DNA of 64,000 nucleotides from positions 124,001-188,000 of the forward strand of contig FOUN01000008.1 of the NCBI GenBank assembly GCA_900114885.1, written 5' to 3'. Within the stretch, counting starts at the first letter, position 1. Each line of letters opens with the position of its first letter. Source of the stretch: Psychrobacillus psychrodurans. Lineage in GTDB: Bacteria > Bacillota > Bacilli > Bacillales_A > Planococcaceae. Under the pieces are notes generated by a model, which was not told the DNA's origin, did not search any database, and worked only from the letters and a program-made list of their open reading frames with translations. The translations under genes and the position numbers were made by a program. Positions 53,870-62,137 of the stretch are shown here, piece by piece.

Positions 53870-55456
53870 CTACTTTTTATAATAATAAGCCCGTGACACG
53901 AGTAGTCCAACCACTCCCAGAACTATAAATAAGAATGCCTTAATAGCTACAGATACAAATGAAATATCGAACAATATGATTTTCGCTAACGTCACAAACA
54001 GAATACTGACACCGACATACTTACCTTGAGGCAATGAAAAACGACTAACTACCATAAATAAGATAGCCACTATAATCCATAAAGAACTAGTAATGACTCG
54101 CTCGGCATTGCTACCAATATCCCCTGAAAGTAAAGTAGCAACCATATGCAAAAAGTATAAAATCATACTCGCGATAAATGATACTCCAATATTTATGACA
54201 GTTTTCTCTATAAAAATTCTAGATAGTAAATAAACTCCATAAACTGTACCTACTAAAAATACTATCCAGTGTAGCATTTCCCATGATATCCAACTCATAA
54301 TTGAAAAAGATAGCACATAGTAGAAAGCCACGATATAACTAATACTCAAAAGAATTAGATGTAAAATATGTTTGAAACTTTTATATACAAAGAAGTATAT
54401 ATAGCTCAACCCGATTATCCCTTCAAACAATAAATTATCTAGCTGAAGCTGCATTATATTTAACAAAGCAACTGATCCATTCGCGATAAAAATAGGTGTA
54501 CGAATAGAATCCTTTTGATATACATAATAACAAATTCCATAAATTAGCGTAATAATTACCATTAAAGCTGTTGCTTCTTTGTCCGTGAATATTATACCTA
54601 TCCATAAGACAGTTAATAGCATAATTGAAAATAGCGTATACGCTTGTTCCTTTAACATCTGCTTTGTCTTCAAAAGACTAACCAATAAAGCAACATGCTG
54701 CGCGAATACGGGAAGCATTGCGATCCATTTATATGCGTCAGGTACATTTGTAAAAATAAAGAAAACTAATATTGCGACCTGTAGGAAAATGACCGAAATA
54801 TAATATAGTGCCTTGTAGGAATATTTTAAGGCGATCCATAGAAATACTGTAAAAAGAACTGTTTCGTATAAAGAAAACAATGGAATATTGGGCAAAGTGC
54901 TTTTTATCAGAAATGGAACAAATACGCCCCCAACTATAGCTACAATTCCAATTCCTTGTGAGCGATACTTATAGGTAAAAAATAATCCTAATGCAATCCA
55001 AATAAGATTGAAAATAAATGCTACTGTAGGTCCGGATATATTATAAAGCTGATGCATCGCAAAAGTTGTCAACATTAGGATTGGAATAGAGCCACCAAGG
55101 AGCATATGCCCTAAATTCTTACGACTTTTTTTAATTTGCCATATACCTAATGCGATTAATACAAAACCAACGACATAACCTATGATTACTTTTACGGCCG
55201 GTTGTAAAAAACCGTAATCTGACACCGCTTTGAATCCCCAAATTATTCCCATTATAAATACGACAATAAATAAGGGAGGAAGTATTTTCTGAAAGATTAG
55301 TACATCCCATTCAACAGGCTGTTTCACTTGTTGTTGCTGTTTGACAAGTCGCTCGGGTTGAGAGATATTTGGTTTAGTATGTATTTGCTCTTCTAAAAAT
55401 CGAACTCGTTCTTCTAATTGCTCTATTCTCTTTTCAAGAAGTTCACTCTTCTCCAC
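53870..55456 (-). CDS. DUF2339 multi-pass membrane protein
   Basis: 528 residues. An N-terminal coiled coil (ELLEKRIEQLEERVRFLEEQ) and a Gln-rich linker precede about 15 membrane helices, with FIMGIIWGFKAVSDYGFLQP, the DUF2339 signature, at the first. Function unknown. The frame is open to 55564, but that start lies inside a terminator hairpin; the GTG at 55456 has AGGAGGG five bases upstream and gives the normal N-terminal coiled coil, so I use it. Confidence 0.82.
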   Translation of the reverse strand: MEKSELLEKRIEQLEERVRFLEEQIHTKPNISQPERLVKQQQQVKQPVEWDVLIFQKILPPLFIVVFIMGIIWGFKAVSDYGFLQPAVKVIIGYVVGFVLIALGIWQIKKSRKNLGHMLLGGSIPILMLTTFAMHQLYNISGPTVAFIFNLIWIALGLFFTYKYRSQGIGIVAIVGGVFVPFLIKSTLPNIPLFSLYETVLFTVFLWIALKYSYKALYYISVIFLQVAILVFFIFTNVPDAYKWIAMLPVFAQHVALLVSLLKTKQMLKEQAYTLFSIMLLTVLWIGIIFTDKEATALMVIITLIYGICYYVYQKDSIRTPIFIANGSVALLNIMQLQLDNLLFEGIIGLSYIYFFVYKSFKHILHLILLSISYIVAFYYVLSFSIMSWISWEMLHWIVFLVGTVYGVYLLSRIFIEKTVINIGVSFIASMILYFLHMVATLLSGDIGSNAERVITSSLWIIVAILFMVVSRFSLPQGKYVGVSILFVTLAKIILFDISFVSVAIKAFLFIVLGVVGLLVSRAYYYKK

Positions 55457-55548
55457 CCAATCCCTCCTTTTCAATAAGTTCATACTCATACTATTAGACA
55501 AATATTGAAAATATCCTTTAAGCTGCACTGATAATTGATCATAAAAAA

Positions 55549-55582
55549 CATGAGGAGTTATCATTTAAATAACTCCTCATGT
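55549..55582 (-). terminator. Terminator of the upstream acetyltransferase gene
   Basis: AACATGAGGAGTTAT pairs with ATAACTCCTCATGTT and is followed on the minus strand by TTTTTTATG. It lies between the GNAT gene at 55891 and the DUF2339 gene. Confidence 0.75.
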
Positions 55583-55620
55583 TCTCTTTTATTTCGGCAA
55601 TAACGAATTAATTTCATAAA

Positions 55621-55890
55621 TGAGTCAATTTCATAATTACTTGTTTCATTTAAATTGGAGTGGCTGGCGGCGACTCCAGCGGAAACAGCGCGAACTGAAA
55701 GCCCCGCAGGAAAGACATTGGTCGAACTTTGTTTGACCAATGTCTTTGCGACGAGTAACCGCAGGAGCATATGTTTTCGTAGTAACGAGGAGATTGAAGC
55801 CGTGCCCGCGGAAAGCTTCCGCCTAGAGCGGAAATCAGCGTTGTTCGGATTTAACTATATAATATTCTTTATGAAATTGATTCAAATAAG
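55621..55890. repeat. Dispersed intergenic repeat, family A, copy 3
   Basis: The best preserved copy: core about 55655-55853 with GGCGGCGACTCCAGCGG, CTGAAAGCCCCGCAGGAA, an internal perfect hairpin GACATTGGTC/GACCAATGTC, TTTGCGACGAGTAACCGCAG, AGGAGATTGAAGCCGTGCCC and TCCGCCTAGAGCGGAAATCA. Outer inverted ends TCAATTTCATAA (55625) and TTATGAAATTGA (55869) match those around the copy at 3.7-4.0 kb. No ORF. Confidence 0.75.
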
Positions 55891-56367
55891 TTAAATTTCT
55901 AAACCTACTTTTTCACTAGTCGTTTTTTCATAAACTTTAATAGAGCCTCCAGAAGGTCCGTAAGTAATCGTTGAATTTACCCAACCATAGTTTTCATAGT
56001 ACCCTTCTAAATCACTAGATAAATAAAGTTTCTCATATCCTAGCTGCGCACTCACATTCAATCCATGTTCTAAGAGACTTTTACCAATTGACCTTCCTCT
56101 ATACTCCGGCTTCACATATAAGCAGGCTAACCAAGGGAACAAATCTTGTCTGCTATTAATGTCATTTCGAAGCAACGCATAAGTACCAATGATTTCCTTA
56201 CCCTCGATAGCAATATAAAATCTTGGTATAGCATCCTTATCTTTACTTGAATGTCTCATACAATCCTTGTAAAAATCATAGTTCGTTTCATTTCCCCATT
56301 GCCCCCAAAATATTTCCACTGATTCATTAAACAAATCAGATTCATTTTGGATATTTAAAATTTCCAT
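55891..56367 (-). CDS. GNAT-family N-acetyltransferase
   Basis: 158 residues. The acetyl-CoA loop is YRGRSIGKSLLEHGLNVS after the strand WLACLYVKPE, then YEKLYLSSDLEGYYENYGW, with the Tyr cluster at the usual catalytic site. The substrate is not predictable. Single leftward gene. The ATG at 56367 has AGGGGTG upstream. The repeat element of family A begins at its stop codon. Confidence 0.87.
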   Translation of the reverse strand: MEILNIQNESDLFNESVEIFWGQWGNETNYDFYKDCMRHSSKDKDAIPRFYIAIEGKEIIGTYALLRNDINSRQDLFPWLACLYVKPEYRGRSIGKSLLEHGLNVSAQLGYEKLYLSSDLEGYYENYGWVNSTITYGPSGGSIKVYEKTTSEKVGLEI

Positions 56368-56438
56368 ATTAGCACCCCTTTTTATAACTTCTTTATCTTA
56401 TTTCGCTATATAATATAAGATACCTTTATTTCCGTAGG

Positions 56439-56840
56439 ATGGTGAGAAAAATTAGAGATCGTGGAGCAACCATAATTATTGAAAACGGCCAAGTAGCACT
56501 CATTAAACGAACAAAACCTCATATGACGTATTATGTGTTTCCAGGGGGAGGATTAGAAGAAGGAGAAACTCCAGAGCAAGCGGCGATTCGCGAAACATAT
56601 GAAGAGATAGGCGTACATGTAAGAATCCAGCGTCCTTTTAAGATTCTTGAACAAAGTGGTACTCAACATTTTTTTCTAGCAGATATAATAGGAGGAAAAT
56701 TTGGACCCGGAGTCGGTGAAGAATATACAGATTCATCTCCTCAAAGAGGCGGTTATGAACCGATTTGGTTAGATATTAAAGATCTATCCTCACTGGATGT
56801 ACGTCCTAAAGAAATCATCGAGCTAATTACAGAGGTCTAA
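56439..56840 (+). CDS. NUDIX hydrolase
   Basis: 133 residues. The Nudix box reads GGGLEEGETPEQAAIRETYE then EIGV (residues 36-59), complete. Upstream the strand GATIIIENGQVALIKR is typical. The substrate is unknown. The start ATG (56439) has a weak site. It precedes the AraC-type gene by 75 bases; the two may share a transcript. Confidence 0.85.
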   Translation: MVRKIRDRGATIIIENGQVALIKRTKPHMTYYVFPGGGLEEGETPEQAAIRETYEEIGVHVRIQRPFKILEQSGTQHFFLADIIGGKFGPGVGEEYTDSSPQRGGYEPIWLDIKDLSSLDVRPKEIIELITEV

Positions 56841-56915
56841 GCAGTCCAATAACCGCACAAAATGACAGGCTTACCTCTTTGTTTTCCACTAAAATACATA
56901 TTAGGAGTGAAGCCA

Positions 56916-57779
56916 ATGGGATGGGTAGAGTCGATTCAACAAGCAATCAGTTACATGGAAGATCATTTACTAGAAGACTTATCAATAGAACAAATTGCTA
57001 AGGAAGCTAATTCTTCTGCTTTTCATTTCCAACGGACGTTTTCCATCTTAACGGATATGTCCCTCGGAGACTATATTCGAAGAAGACGACTCACTTTAGC
57101 TGCGCAAGAACTGCTGAATACAGACAATAAAATTATCGATGTCTCCTACAAATTCGGCTATGACACTCCTGAATCTTTCACTAAAGCATTCCGTAAACAA
57201 CACGGTATAACGCCTAGTGAAGCACGAAAAAATATAGGGAAAATAAATTCCTATAACCGCCTTGTTATTCAGGTAAATTTAAAAGGAGCTGAGCCAATGA
57301 AGTACAAAATTTTAGAAAAAGATAGCTTTCAAGCTGTTGGAGTGAAAAGAAGATACAATTGTAAGAACGGAGAAAATACACAAGGTATTCCTTTGTTTTG
57401 GGATGATGTAAATGCGGACGGAACAGATGATTTGCTATTCCAATTAAACAACGGAGCAATTAAAGGTGTACTTGGTGTTTGCGTTGCAGACGAAGCATAT
57501 CAAGAGAATAGCTTAATCGATTATTGGATTGCAGCAGATTATGTTGGCGAAGTACCAGAAAATTTATCAGCTATTACAATTCCGGCATCTAAGTGGGTTG
57601 TGTTCGAGGTACACGGTGCGATGCCAGATGCCATGCAAAATACATGGAAACAAATATATTCCGAGTGGTTTCCATCCAATCCATATGAGCCAGCAGGAAC
57701 ACCAGAGTTAGAAGTATATTCTACTGACGACCCTACTAGCCCAAACTGTTATTCAGAAATTTGGATACCGATTAAATAA
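56916..57779 (+). CDS. AraC-family regulator with GyrI-like effector domain
   Basis: 287 residues. The two AraC helix-turn-helix motifs cover residues 5-105 (LSIEQIAKEANSSAFHFQRT; IIDVSYKFGYDTPESFTKAF). From about residue 128 to the end is a GyrI-like or BacTranscr_effector-binding domain (FQAVGVKRRY, WVVFEVHGAMPD, YEPAGTPELEVY) which binds small drugs or ligands. The layout resembles Rob/SoxS-type multidrug regulators. The ATG at 56916 has AGGAG eight bases upstream; a longer open frame begins at 56862. A terminator follows. Confidence 0.88.
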   Translation: MGWVESIQQAISYMEDHLLEDLSIEQIAKEANSSAFHFQRTFSILTDMSLGDYIRRRRLTLAAQELLNTDNKIIDVSYKFGYDTPESFTKAFRKQHGITPSEARKNIGKINSYNRLVIQVNLKGAEPMKYKILEKDSFQAVGVKRRYNCKNGENTQGIPLFWDDVNADGTDDLLFQLNNGAIKGVLGVCVADEAYQENSLIDYWIAADYVGEVPENLSAITIPASKWVVFEVHGAMPDAMQNTWKQIYSEWFPSNPYEPAGTPELEVYSTDDPTSPNCYSEIWIPIK

Positions 57780-57787
57780 TAACAAAG

Positions 57788-57816
57788 ACCCGAGGAGCAC
57801 AAATCCCTCGGGTTTC
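57788..57816 (+). terminator. Terminator after the AraC-type gene
   Basis: ACCCGAGG pairs with CCTCGGGT around about ten bases, followed by TTTCC. Confidence 0.7.
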
Positions 57817-57880
57817 CATGTATTATATAGTTCTCATTTCCTAAAAAAAATTGTTGCAAATTTAGGACAAGTTTAAAATG

Positions 57881-58825
57881 TTATTTAAATAATTCCGGGT
57901 ACACTGTTTTAGCAACCAGTTCTACTGCTTCACCAATACGCGGCCCAGGTCTAGATATAACGTCACCGTCTACTAAAAATACTGAATCACTTTGTACAGC
58001 TCGGATCTTGTCCCAACCTGCACGAGATTTAATCTCGCCAGTTGCATCTTCTATATAATTTGAAGTTGTTAAAATAATTTCTGGATTTTTGGCAATAACA
58101 TCTTCTTCTGATACACTAATCCATCCTTCTTGATCGCTAAACACATTGTCGACAGATGCTGCAGCTAAAATTTCTTGCTGGAATGTTTTACTTCCCGTTG
58201 TATAAATATCTGGCGATGGGCTAATTTCATAATATACTTTTTTTAATGAGGCAGCAGTTTCCACTTTTTCTTGAACTTCTTGAATAGTAGTTTGAATTGA
58301 AGAAATAATTTCCTGCCCTTTTTCCTCAACTCCCATTACTGTAGCCAGCTGCTCGATATCTCCGTATACATCCTCAAAAGAAGTCGCAGACTCAATAACA
58401 AAGACTTTTAATCCAGCTTCCTCTAATAGTTGTAAAGCCTCTTCTTGACCGATTGTATAAGCGATTACTACGTCTGGGTTCAGTTCTGTAATTCGTTCCG
58501 CATTAAATGCAACTGAATCAGATACTCGTTCAATTTCAAGCGCTTCCGCTGGATATGTATCATATTCTGTTGCACCTACAATTTTATCCCCTACTCCTAA
58601 CGCAAAAAGAATTTCTGTATTGCTTGGCTGAAGAGAAACAATCGTTTCGGGTACTTCTTTAAATGCAACCTCATTACCTGCATCATCAGTTACTGTGTAT
58701 TCTTTTACTTCATCTACTACTTCCTCTTGTTTCTCTACATTTGTTGTTTCTTCTGCAGAACAGCCAACAAGTAAGAACGAAAATAGCAGCACTGCTAACC
58801 AATTAAATACATGACTTTTCTTCAT
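57881..58825 (-). CDS. btuF: Substrate-binding lipoprotein, BtuF-like (probably cobalamin/corrinoid)
   Basis: 314 residues. A lipoprotein signal with LFSFLLVGC makes Cys22 the anchor. The domain has the class III binding-protein pattern: ETIVSLQPSNTEILFALGVG, then LNPDVVIAYTIG and RPGPRIGEAVELVAK at the end. Metal-chelate binding proteins share this fold, but here a cobalamin riboswitch controls the operon, so B12 or a corrinoid is the likely ligand. No BtuC or BtuD genes are nearby; the permease must be elsewhere. It begins four bases after the adenosyltransferase-like gene. Confidence 0.78.
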   Translation of the reverse strand: MKKSHVFNWLAVLLFSFLLVGCSAEETTNVEKQEEVVDEVKEYTVTDDAGNEVAFKEVPETIVSLQPSNTEILFALGVGDKIVGATEYDTYPAEALEIERVSDSVAFNAERITELNPDVVIAYTIGQEEALQLLEEAGLKVFVIESATSFEDVYGDIEQLATVMGVEEKGQEIISSIQTTIQEVQEKVETAASLKKVYYEISPSPDIYTTGSKTFQQEILAAASVDNVFSDQEGWISVSEEDVIAKNPEIILTTSNYIEDATGEIKSRAGWDKIRAVQSDSVFLVDGDVISRPGPRIGEAVELVAKTVYPELFK

Positions 58826-58829
58826 ATTA

Positions 58830-59369
58830 TTATTCCTCCTTTTGCTTCTTTTTTCTCATTGGATACGACTTACTGACAAATTGAATTTCTTCCACAGCAT
58901 GATGTTTATTAACATAAACAGCCATAGCAAACAACACGTTTGCCAATAACTGTGCATAGTCAAATAAAATCTCAGGTACTTCCCTTTCTAATGAAACTTT
59001 ATGTAGAGCTCTAACTGACTTCTTTGCTTCACTTCTACAAACGTGTAATTCACAAGCTGCAGTTGTTCCTTGTGGTAGTACAAATATATCTACTCTTCCT
59101 TTTACTTCCTCCACATAGAAGTCGTACATATCACTTAGAAACTGTAAATCACCTTCTGTTATAGCAACCTTACCTCGAACGGACCCGTTTAAATGGTAAG
59201 CCATTGGCGCCAAATACATTAGATCCTCGTAAACCTTTGGTACATCCTTGGTCAAAGATGCCGCTAATCCAATTCGTGTAGTCAATGAATCTGTTCGAAT
59301 TTCAAAATCTACAGTAGAAGGTGTCTCACGCATAAATGGATAACAAATATAGCGGATATCTTTTTTCAT
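58830..59369 (-). CDS. PduO-like cobalamin adenosyltransferase homologue
   Basis: 179 residues. The helical-bundle region FVLPQGTTAACELHVCRSEA resembles the ATP:cob(I)alamin adenosyltransferase PduO family, and RTDSLTTRIGLAASL stands where the substrate loop lies. The N-terminal TKTGDxGxT ATP motif of the usual enzymes is missing, and the region before residue 20 is different. So it may be a divergent or inactive member. The ATG at 59369 has GGAGG seven bases upstream; the frame opens 45 bases earlier. First gene behind the cobalamin riboswitch. Confidence 0.7.
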   Translation of the reverse strand: MKKDIRYICYPFMRETPSTVDFEIRTDSLTTRIGLAASLTKDVPKVYEDLMYLAPMAYHLNGSVRGKVAITEGDLQFLSDMYDFYVEEVKGRVDIFVLPQGTTAACELHVCRSEAKKSVRALHKVSLEREVPEILFDYAQLLANVLFAMAVYVNKHHAVEEIQFVSKSYPMRKKKQKEE

Positions 59370-59434
59370 CTTTTTTCCTCCTCTCCTCTCGTTTGTGAAC
59401 TTTCCGGCATACAATACTTAGTTAGTTAACAGCA

Positions 59435-59465
59435 CAAAAAAACGCCACCCAAATTAGGGCGGCGT
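59435..59465 (-). terminator. Expression-platform terminator of the cobalamin riboswitch
   Basis: ACGCCGCCC pairs with GGGTGGCGT (one wobble) around TAATTT and is followed on the minus strand by seven Ts. It lies between the riboswitch and the first gene, so binding of cobalamin should favour it. Confidence 0.8.
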
Positions 59466-59554
59466 GATACCTATTTATCGAGAAAATAAAAAAGAAAAAT
59501 AGAAACGTGCCGTACAATCCCTTAACTTCCGAAGAGTATCTATACGTTCAAGAA

Positions 59555-59725
59555 AAGGTTGGTCTCCTGGCTCATGCATCCATTTACTCTAAGAACCTTC
59601 CCATTGACTAATCAACAGTGGTATTTTTCTTATTTCATCAGCATTTACAGTTGCGGAAACAGCTTCGGATTTTAACCGAATTCCCAAATTAAGCTAACAA
59701 GTTAGCACCTTTTCCCTGCGAAAAT
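59555..59725 (-). ncRNA. Cobalamin riboswitch (B12 aptamer)
   Basis: Reading the minus strand, the order is GGTGC, a peripheral stem, GGGAATTCGGT, AAATCCG, GCTGTTTCCGCAACTGTAA (core with CCGCAACTGTAA) and, 90 bases on, GAGCCAGGAGACCAACC, the conserved B12 box. A terminator lies 90 bases downstream. It controls the adenosyltransferase-like gene and the BtuF-like gene. On cobalamin binding the terminator should form and shut off expression. Confidence 0.92.
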
Positions 59726-59819
59726 TATTCACTTACCACCAGTGTACCATAGCCATCTCGCTAACTGTAACAACAATTTCACACATGAAAATTCCTCATT
59801 TTTATGCTAATGTCAGTAT

Positions 59820-60293
59820 ATGAAAAAACTTATACCTCTTTTACTTTTACTTGTTGTTGTATTTTTAGCATCAGGACAAACAGCTGAACAGCAATCTATG
59901 CAGGAAGTTTTAAAGGCATGGCTACCTAACAAACCTTTAGAGTCTTTTCTTTCTATATTTCAAGTTCCATATTGGGGTATTCTCGTTTCGGTGGAAGAGC
60001 GTGGTTACTATGCATTTTTAGAATTTTTGATACGAAAAGGAACACATTTCATTTATTTTGGAGTAATTGCTTTAGCCATCTATATTGCACTATCAAGAAT
60101 TAAGTATCGAAAGGCCACCGTGGTCGTAATTACTATGTTTCTTGCCATCGCTGATGAATTTCGTCAATCTTTTACAATCGGTCGGACGGCTTCCCTTCAG
60201 GATGTCATATTGGATACATCCGGGGCAATTGTTGCTATACTGTTACTAACATTATATCAGTGGTACAAACAAAGAAAAAACGTTGCACAGTAA
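59820..60293 (+). CDS. VanZ-family membrane protein
   Basis: 157 residues, four or five hydrophobic helices. LIRKGTHFIYFGVIALAI and DEFRQSFTIGRTASLQDVIL are the VanZ signature. The role is uncertain; some relatives lower teicoplanin susceptibility. The start ATG at 59820 has no ribosome binding site, and a plausible -10 element (TGCTAAT at 59803) lies about ten bases upstream, so the mRNA could be leaderless or nearly so. Convergent with the GerW-like gene. Confidence 0.82.
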   Translation: MKKLIPLLLLLVVVFLASGQTAEQQSMQEVLKAWLPNKPLESFLSIFQVPYWGILVSVEERGYYAFLEFLIRKGTHFIYFGVIALAIYIALSRIKYRKATVVVITMFLAIADEFRQSFTIGRTASLQDVILDTSGAIVAILLLTLYQWYKQRKNVAQ

Positions 60294-60308
60294 AGTCAAC
60301 GTTTTTTC
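60274..60308. terminator. Bidirectional terminator, VanZ / GerW-like
   Basis: GAAAAAACGTTG pairs with CAACGTTTTTTC around ACAGTAAAGT. The arms overlap the last codons of both convergent genes. Confidence 0.85.
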
Positions 60309-60673
60309 TTTATAAGTAAAACTAAACCAAACGACATAACCGCAACGAATGTGAGCATCAATTTAACGGGAAGGATAGGCTTGAATATAACTTTTTTATC
60401 AGTAATCTCATATACCCCAATTGGCTTAATGGAAAAAATACCTCCGCCTCCTTCTCCTTGTCCAATTGACACAGCCTGCTCTTCATCCAATTGCCCACCA
60501 CTTCCTCCTCCCACAAAATAGTTTACTTTGGCAACAGGTAATACCTGCTTATTCTCCATAACAATGGGCTCTCCGTAAACTAACGCAACATCCTTCTCAC
60601 GAGAGAACTTTTCAAAAATAGAACGTACTGGTGCTTGAAACATCGGATATTTCACTTCTGGTTTTTTAGTCAT
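60296..60673 (-). CDS. GerW/YtfJ-like protein with C-terminal membrane helix
   Basis: 125 residues. VYGEPIVMENKQVLPVAKVN then FVGGGSGG and GQGEGGGGIFSIKPIGVYEI match the GerW (YtfJ) family of sporulation proteins, in which the Gly-rich loops are typical. Unlike YtfJ it ends in a hydrophobic helix (VKLMLTFVAVMSFGLVLLI) and a basic tail, so it is probably a membrane-anchored paralogue. The ATG at 60673 has AGGGTGG upstream. It lies leftward, 14 bases after the GNAT gene. Confidence 0.75.
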   Translation of the reverse strand: MTKKPEVKYPMFQAPVRSIFEKFSREKDVALVYGEPIVMENKQVLPVAKVNYFVGGGSGGQLDEEQAVSIGQGEGGGGIFSIKPIGVYEITDKKVIFKPILPVKLMLTFVAVMSFGLVLLIKKKR

Positions 60674-60687
60674 AATAATTCCACCCT

Positions 60688-61194
60688 CTATTCTAAAATA
60701 AGTGACATATGCTGTTCTTCGTAATAAGTATCCCCTATCTTTAATGCCATCTCTTCTGTACCAAATACTTTAAAACCTAATTGAAGATACAGATTCTTGG
60801 CTGCCTTATTGCTTGAAACGACAGATAGGTTTATCTTTTGAATTTCTTCACTTTCTTTGGCATGTTCAATTGCCATCTCCATTAACGCCTTGCCAATACC
60901 TTTTCCTCGGGCCTTTGGACTAATATACATAGCGAAAATATTAGCTCTATGCCTCATCTTTAAAGTACTTTCTTGTAATAGAGTAACTACACCAATTAAT
61001 GTATGTTGTTCGAAAGCTCCAAATGTATAATTTTCCTTTACTTTAAAATTATCTTTTACTCGTTCAATTGGATTGTCCCGTAGAATCGCTTCCTCATAGC
61101 TCGTGCCAAAAGCTTCTGGACTATTTTGCAATGCTTCTAGTCTTAACTTCCAATACGCACTCGCATCTTTACCTACTAATTGTCTAAACTCCAT
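60688..61194 (-). CDS. GNAT-family N-acetyltransferase
   Basis: 168 residues. The acetyl-CoA loop is KARGKGIGKALMEMAIEHA, preceded by the strand ANIFAMYISP and followed by INLSVVSSNKAAKNLYLQLG with the usual Asn and Tyr. The N-terminal YWKLRLEALQNSPEAFG is typical of the broad GNAT type that acetylates small amines. The ATG at 61194 is two bases after the stop of the nucleotidyltransferase gene, so they form an operon with the GerW-like gene. Confidence 0.88.
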   Translation of the reverse strand: MEFRQLVGKDASAYWKLRLEALQNSPEAFGTSYEEAILRDNPIERVKDNFKVKENYTFGAFEQHTLIGVVTLLQESTLKMRHRANIFAMYISPKARGKGIGKALMEMAIEHAKESEEIQKINLSVVSSNKAAKNLYLQLGFKVFGTEEMALKIGDTYYEEQHMSLILE

Positions 61195-61196
61195 TC

Positions 61197-61994
61197 TTAT
61201 ACCTCCAAGAAATATTTATCATTACATAATTCATGAGCATATAAAACAAAATGTCGACAAGCTTCTGCACGTAAACTTTCTGTATTAAATAATGACTCAG
61301 TTTGTCTAGACGAACGTATTCTTAGACCCTCCATCAATAAAGGTTTCCACCGTTCAGGCAATGTGTCTATTCCGTTTTCTAATGCTATTTCCTTTGAAAT
61401 AATCTCTTTTTTATCTAAAGAGTATAGAATTCTACAAATAGTTGTCGTAGCAAATTCCACCATTTCATCTGAAACTGAACCCCTTATTTCTTTTGCCTTA
61501 CTGTACCAATATTCATTAATATTATATTTTAATGTATTGAAAACATCTTCCCATTTAGTAGCAATGCCAAGTTCTATAATTGGTGTTCCTTGTAGTACAT
61601 TTCCGTATTCCTTTAAAATCCACCAGGTTATATGATTAATATCCCAATGACCAACCTCTAGACTTCCATCCGAATAGTAAGGATAGGGAGCTAAGACACT
61701 ATTTGTTTTCCCTATGTCGTCTTTTAAAATATACATTCCATCCATACGTGCTCCAAGGTTTTCATTTGTTAATTGAACATGAATATCGTCCAGAATTTCT
61801 ATTTCCTTTTTATTTGCTGTTCGCTTCAATAACACAATAAAGTCAATATCGCTTTTCTCCTGTTCAAATGCGCCTATTGCAGTAGAACCATAAATATAGA
61901 TTCCTTCAATTAAATCCTTAGTTAAATATGTGTTCAATAAATGCAAAAACACTTGCATTAATTTATGTACCTCCTGTGGTAATGTTTGCTTCAT
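61197..61994 (-). CDS. Nucleotidyltransferase, AadA/ANT-like with DUF4111
   Basis: 265 residues. The nucleotidyltransferase motif GSTAIGAFEQEKSDIDFIV (GSx..DxD) is near residue 36, with the third acid probably in HWDINHITWW. The C-terminal helical part with RSSRQTESLFNTESL matches DUF4111 of the aminoglycoside adenylyltransferases (ANT(9), ANT(3'')). Chromosomal members in Bacilli can give low-level spectinomycin or streptomycin resistance, but the substrate here is unproven. ATG at 61994 with AAAGGAGAG upstream. Confidence 0.78.
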   Translation of the reverse strand: MKQTLPQEVHKLMQVFLHLLNTYLTKDLIEGIYIYGSTAIGAFEQEKSDIDFIVLLKRTANKKEIEILDDIHVQLTNENLGARMDGMYILKDDIGKTNSVLAPYPYYSDGSLEVGHWDINHITWWILKEYGNVLQGTPIIELGIATKWEDVFNTLKYNINEYWYSKAKEIRGSVSDEMVEFATTTICRILYSLDKKEIISKEIALENGIDTLPERWKPLLMEGLRIRSSRQTESLFNTESLRAEACRHFVLYAHELCNDKYFLEV

Positions 61995-62137
61995 GATTCA
62001 CTCTCCTTTGAAATTATGTTCAAAATATGTACTAGGCTCCGAAATACCTACAAAATATGACATATAACACTATTGCTAATATTAAGTCTGATGTAAATTA
62101 GCGCTAATAGGATTGCAAAAAAGGAGCCCTTAAAATT

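Noticed and set aside
53870-55564. Longer DUF2339 start at 55564
   Set aside because: The codon lies inside a terminator hairpin and the GTG at 55456 has a far better ribosome site.
55621-55890. Insertion sequence or small protein gene
   Set aside because: No open frame of note; it matches other non-coding copies in the window.
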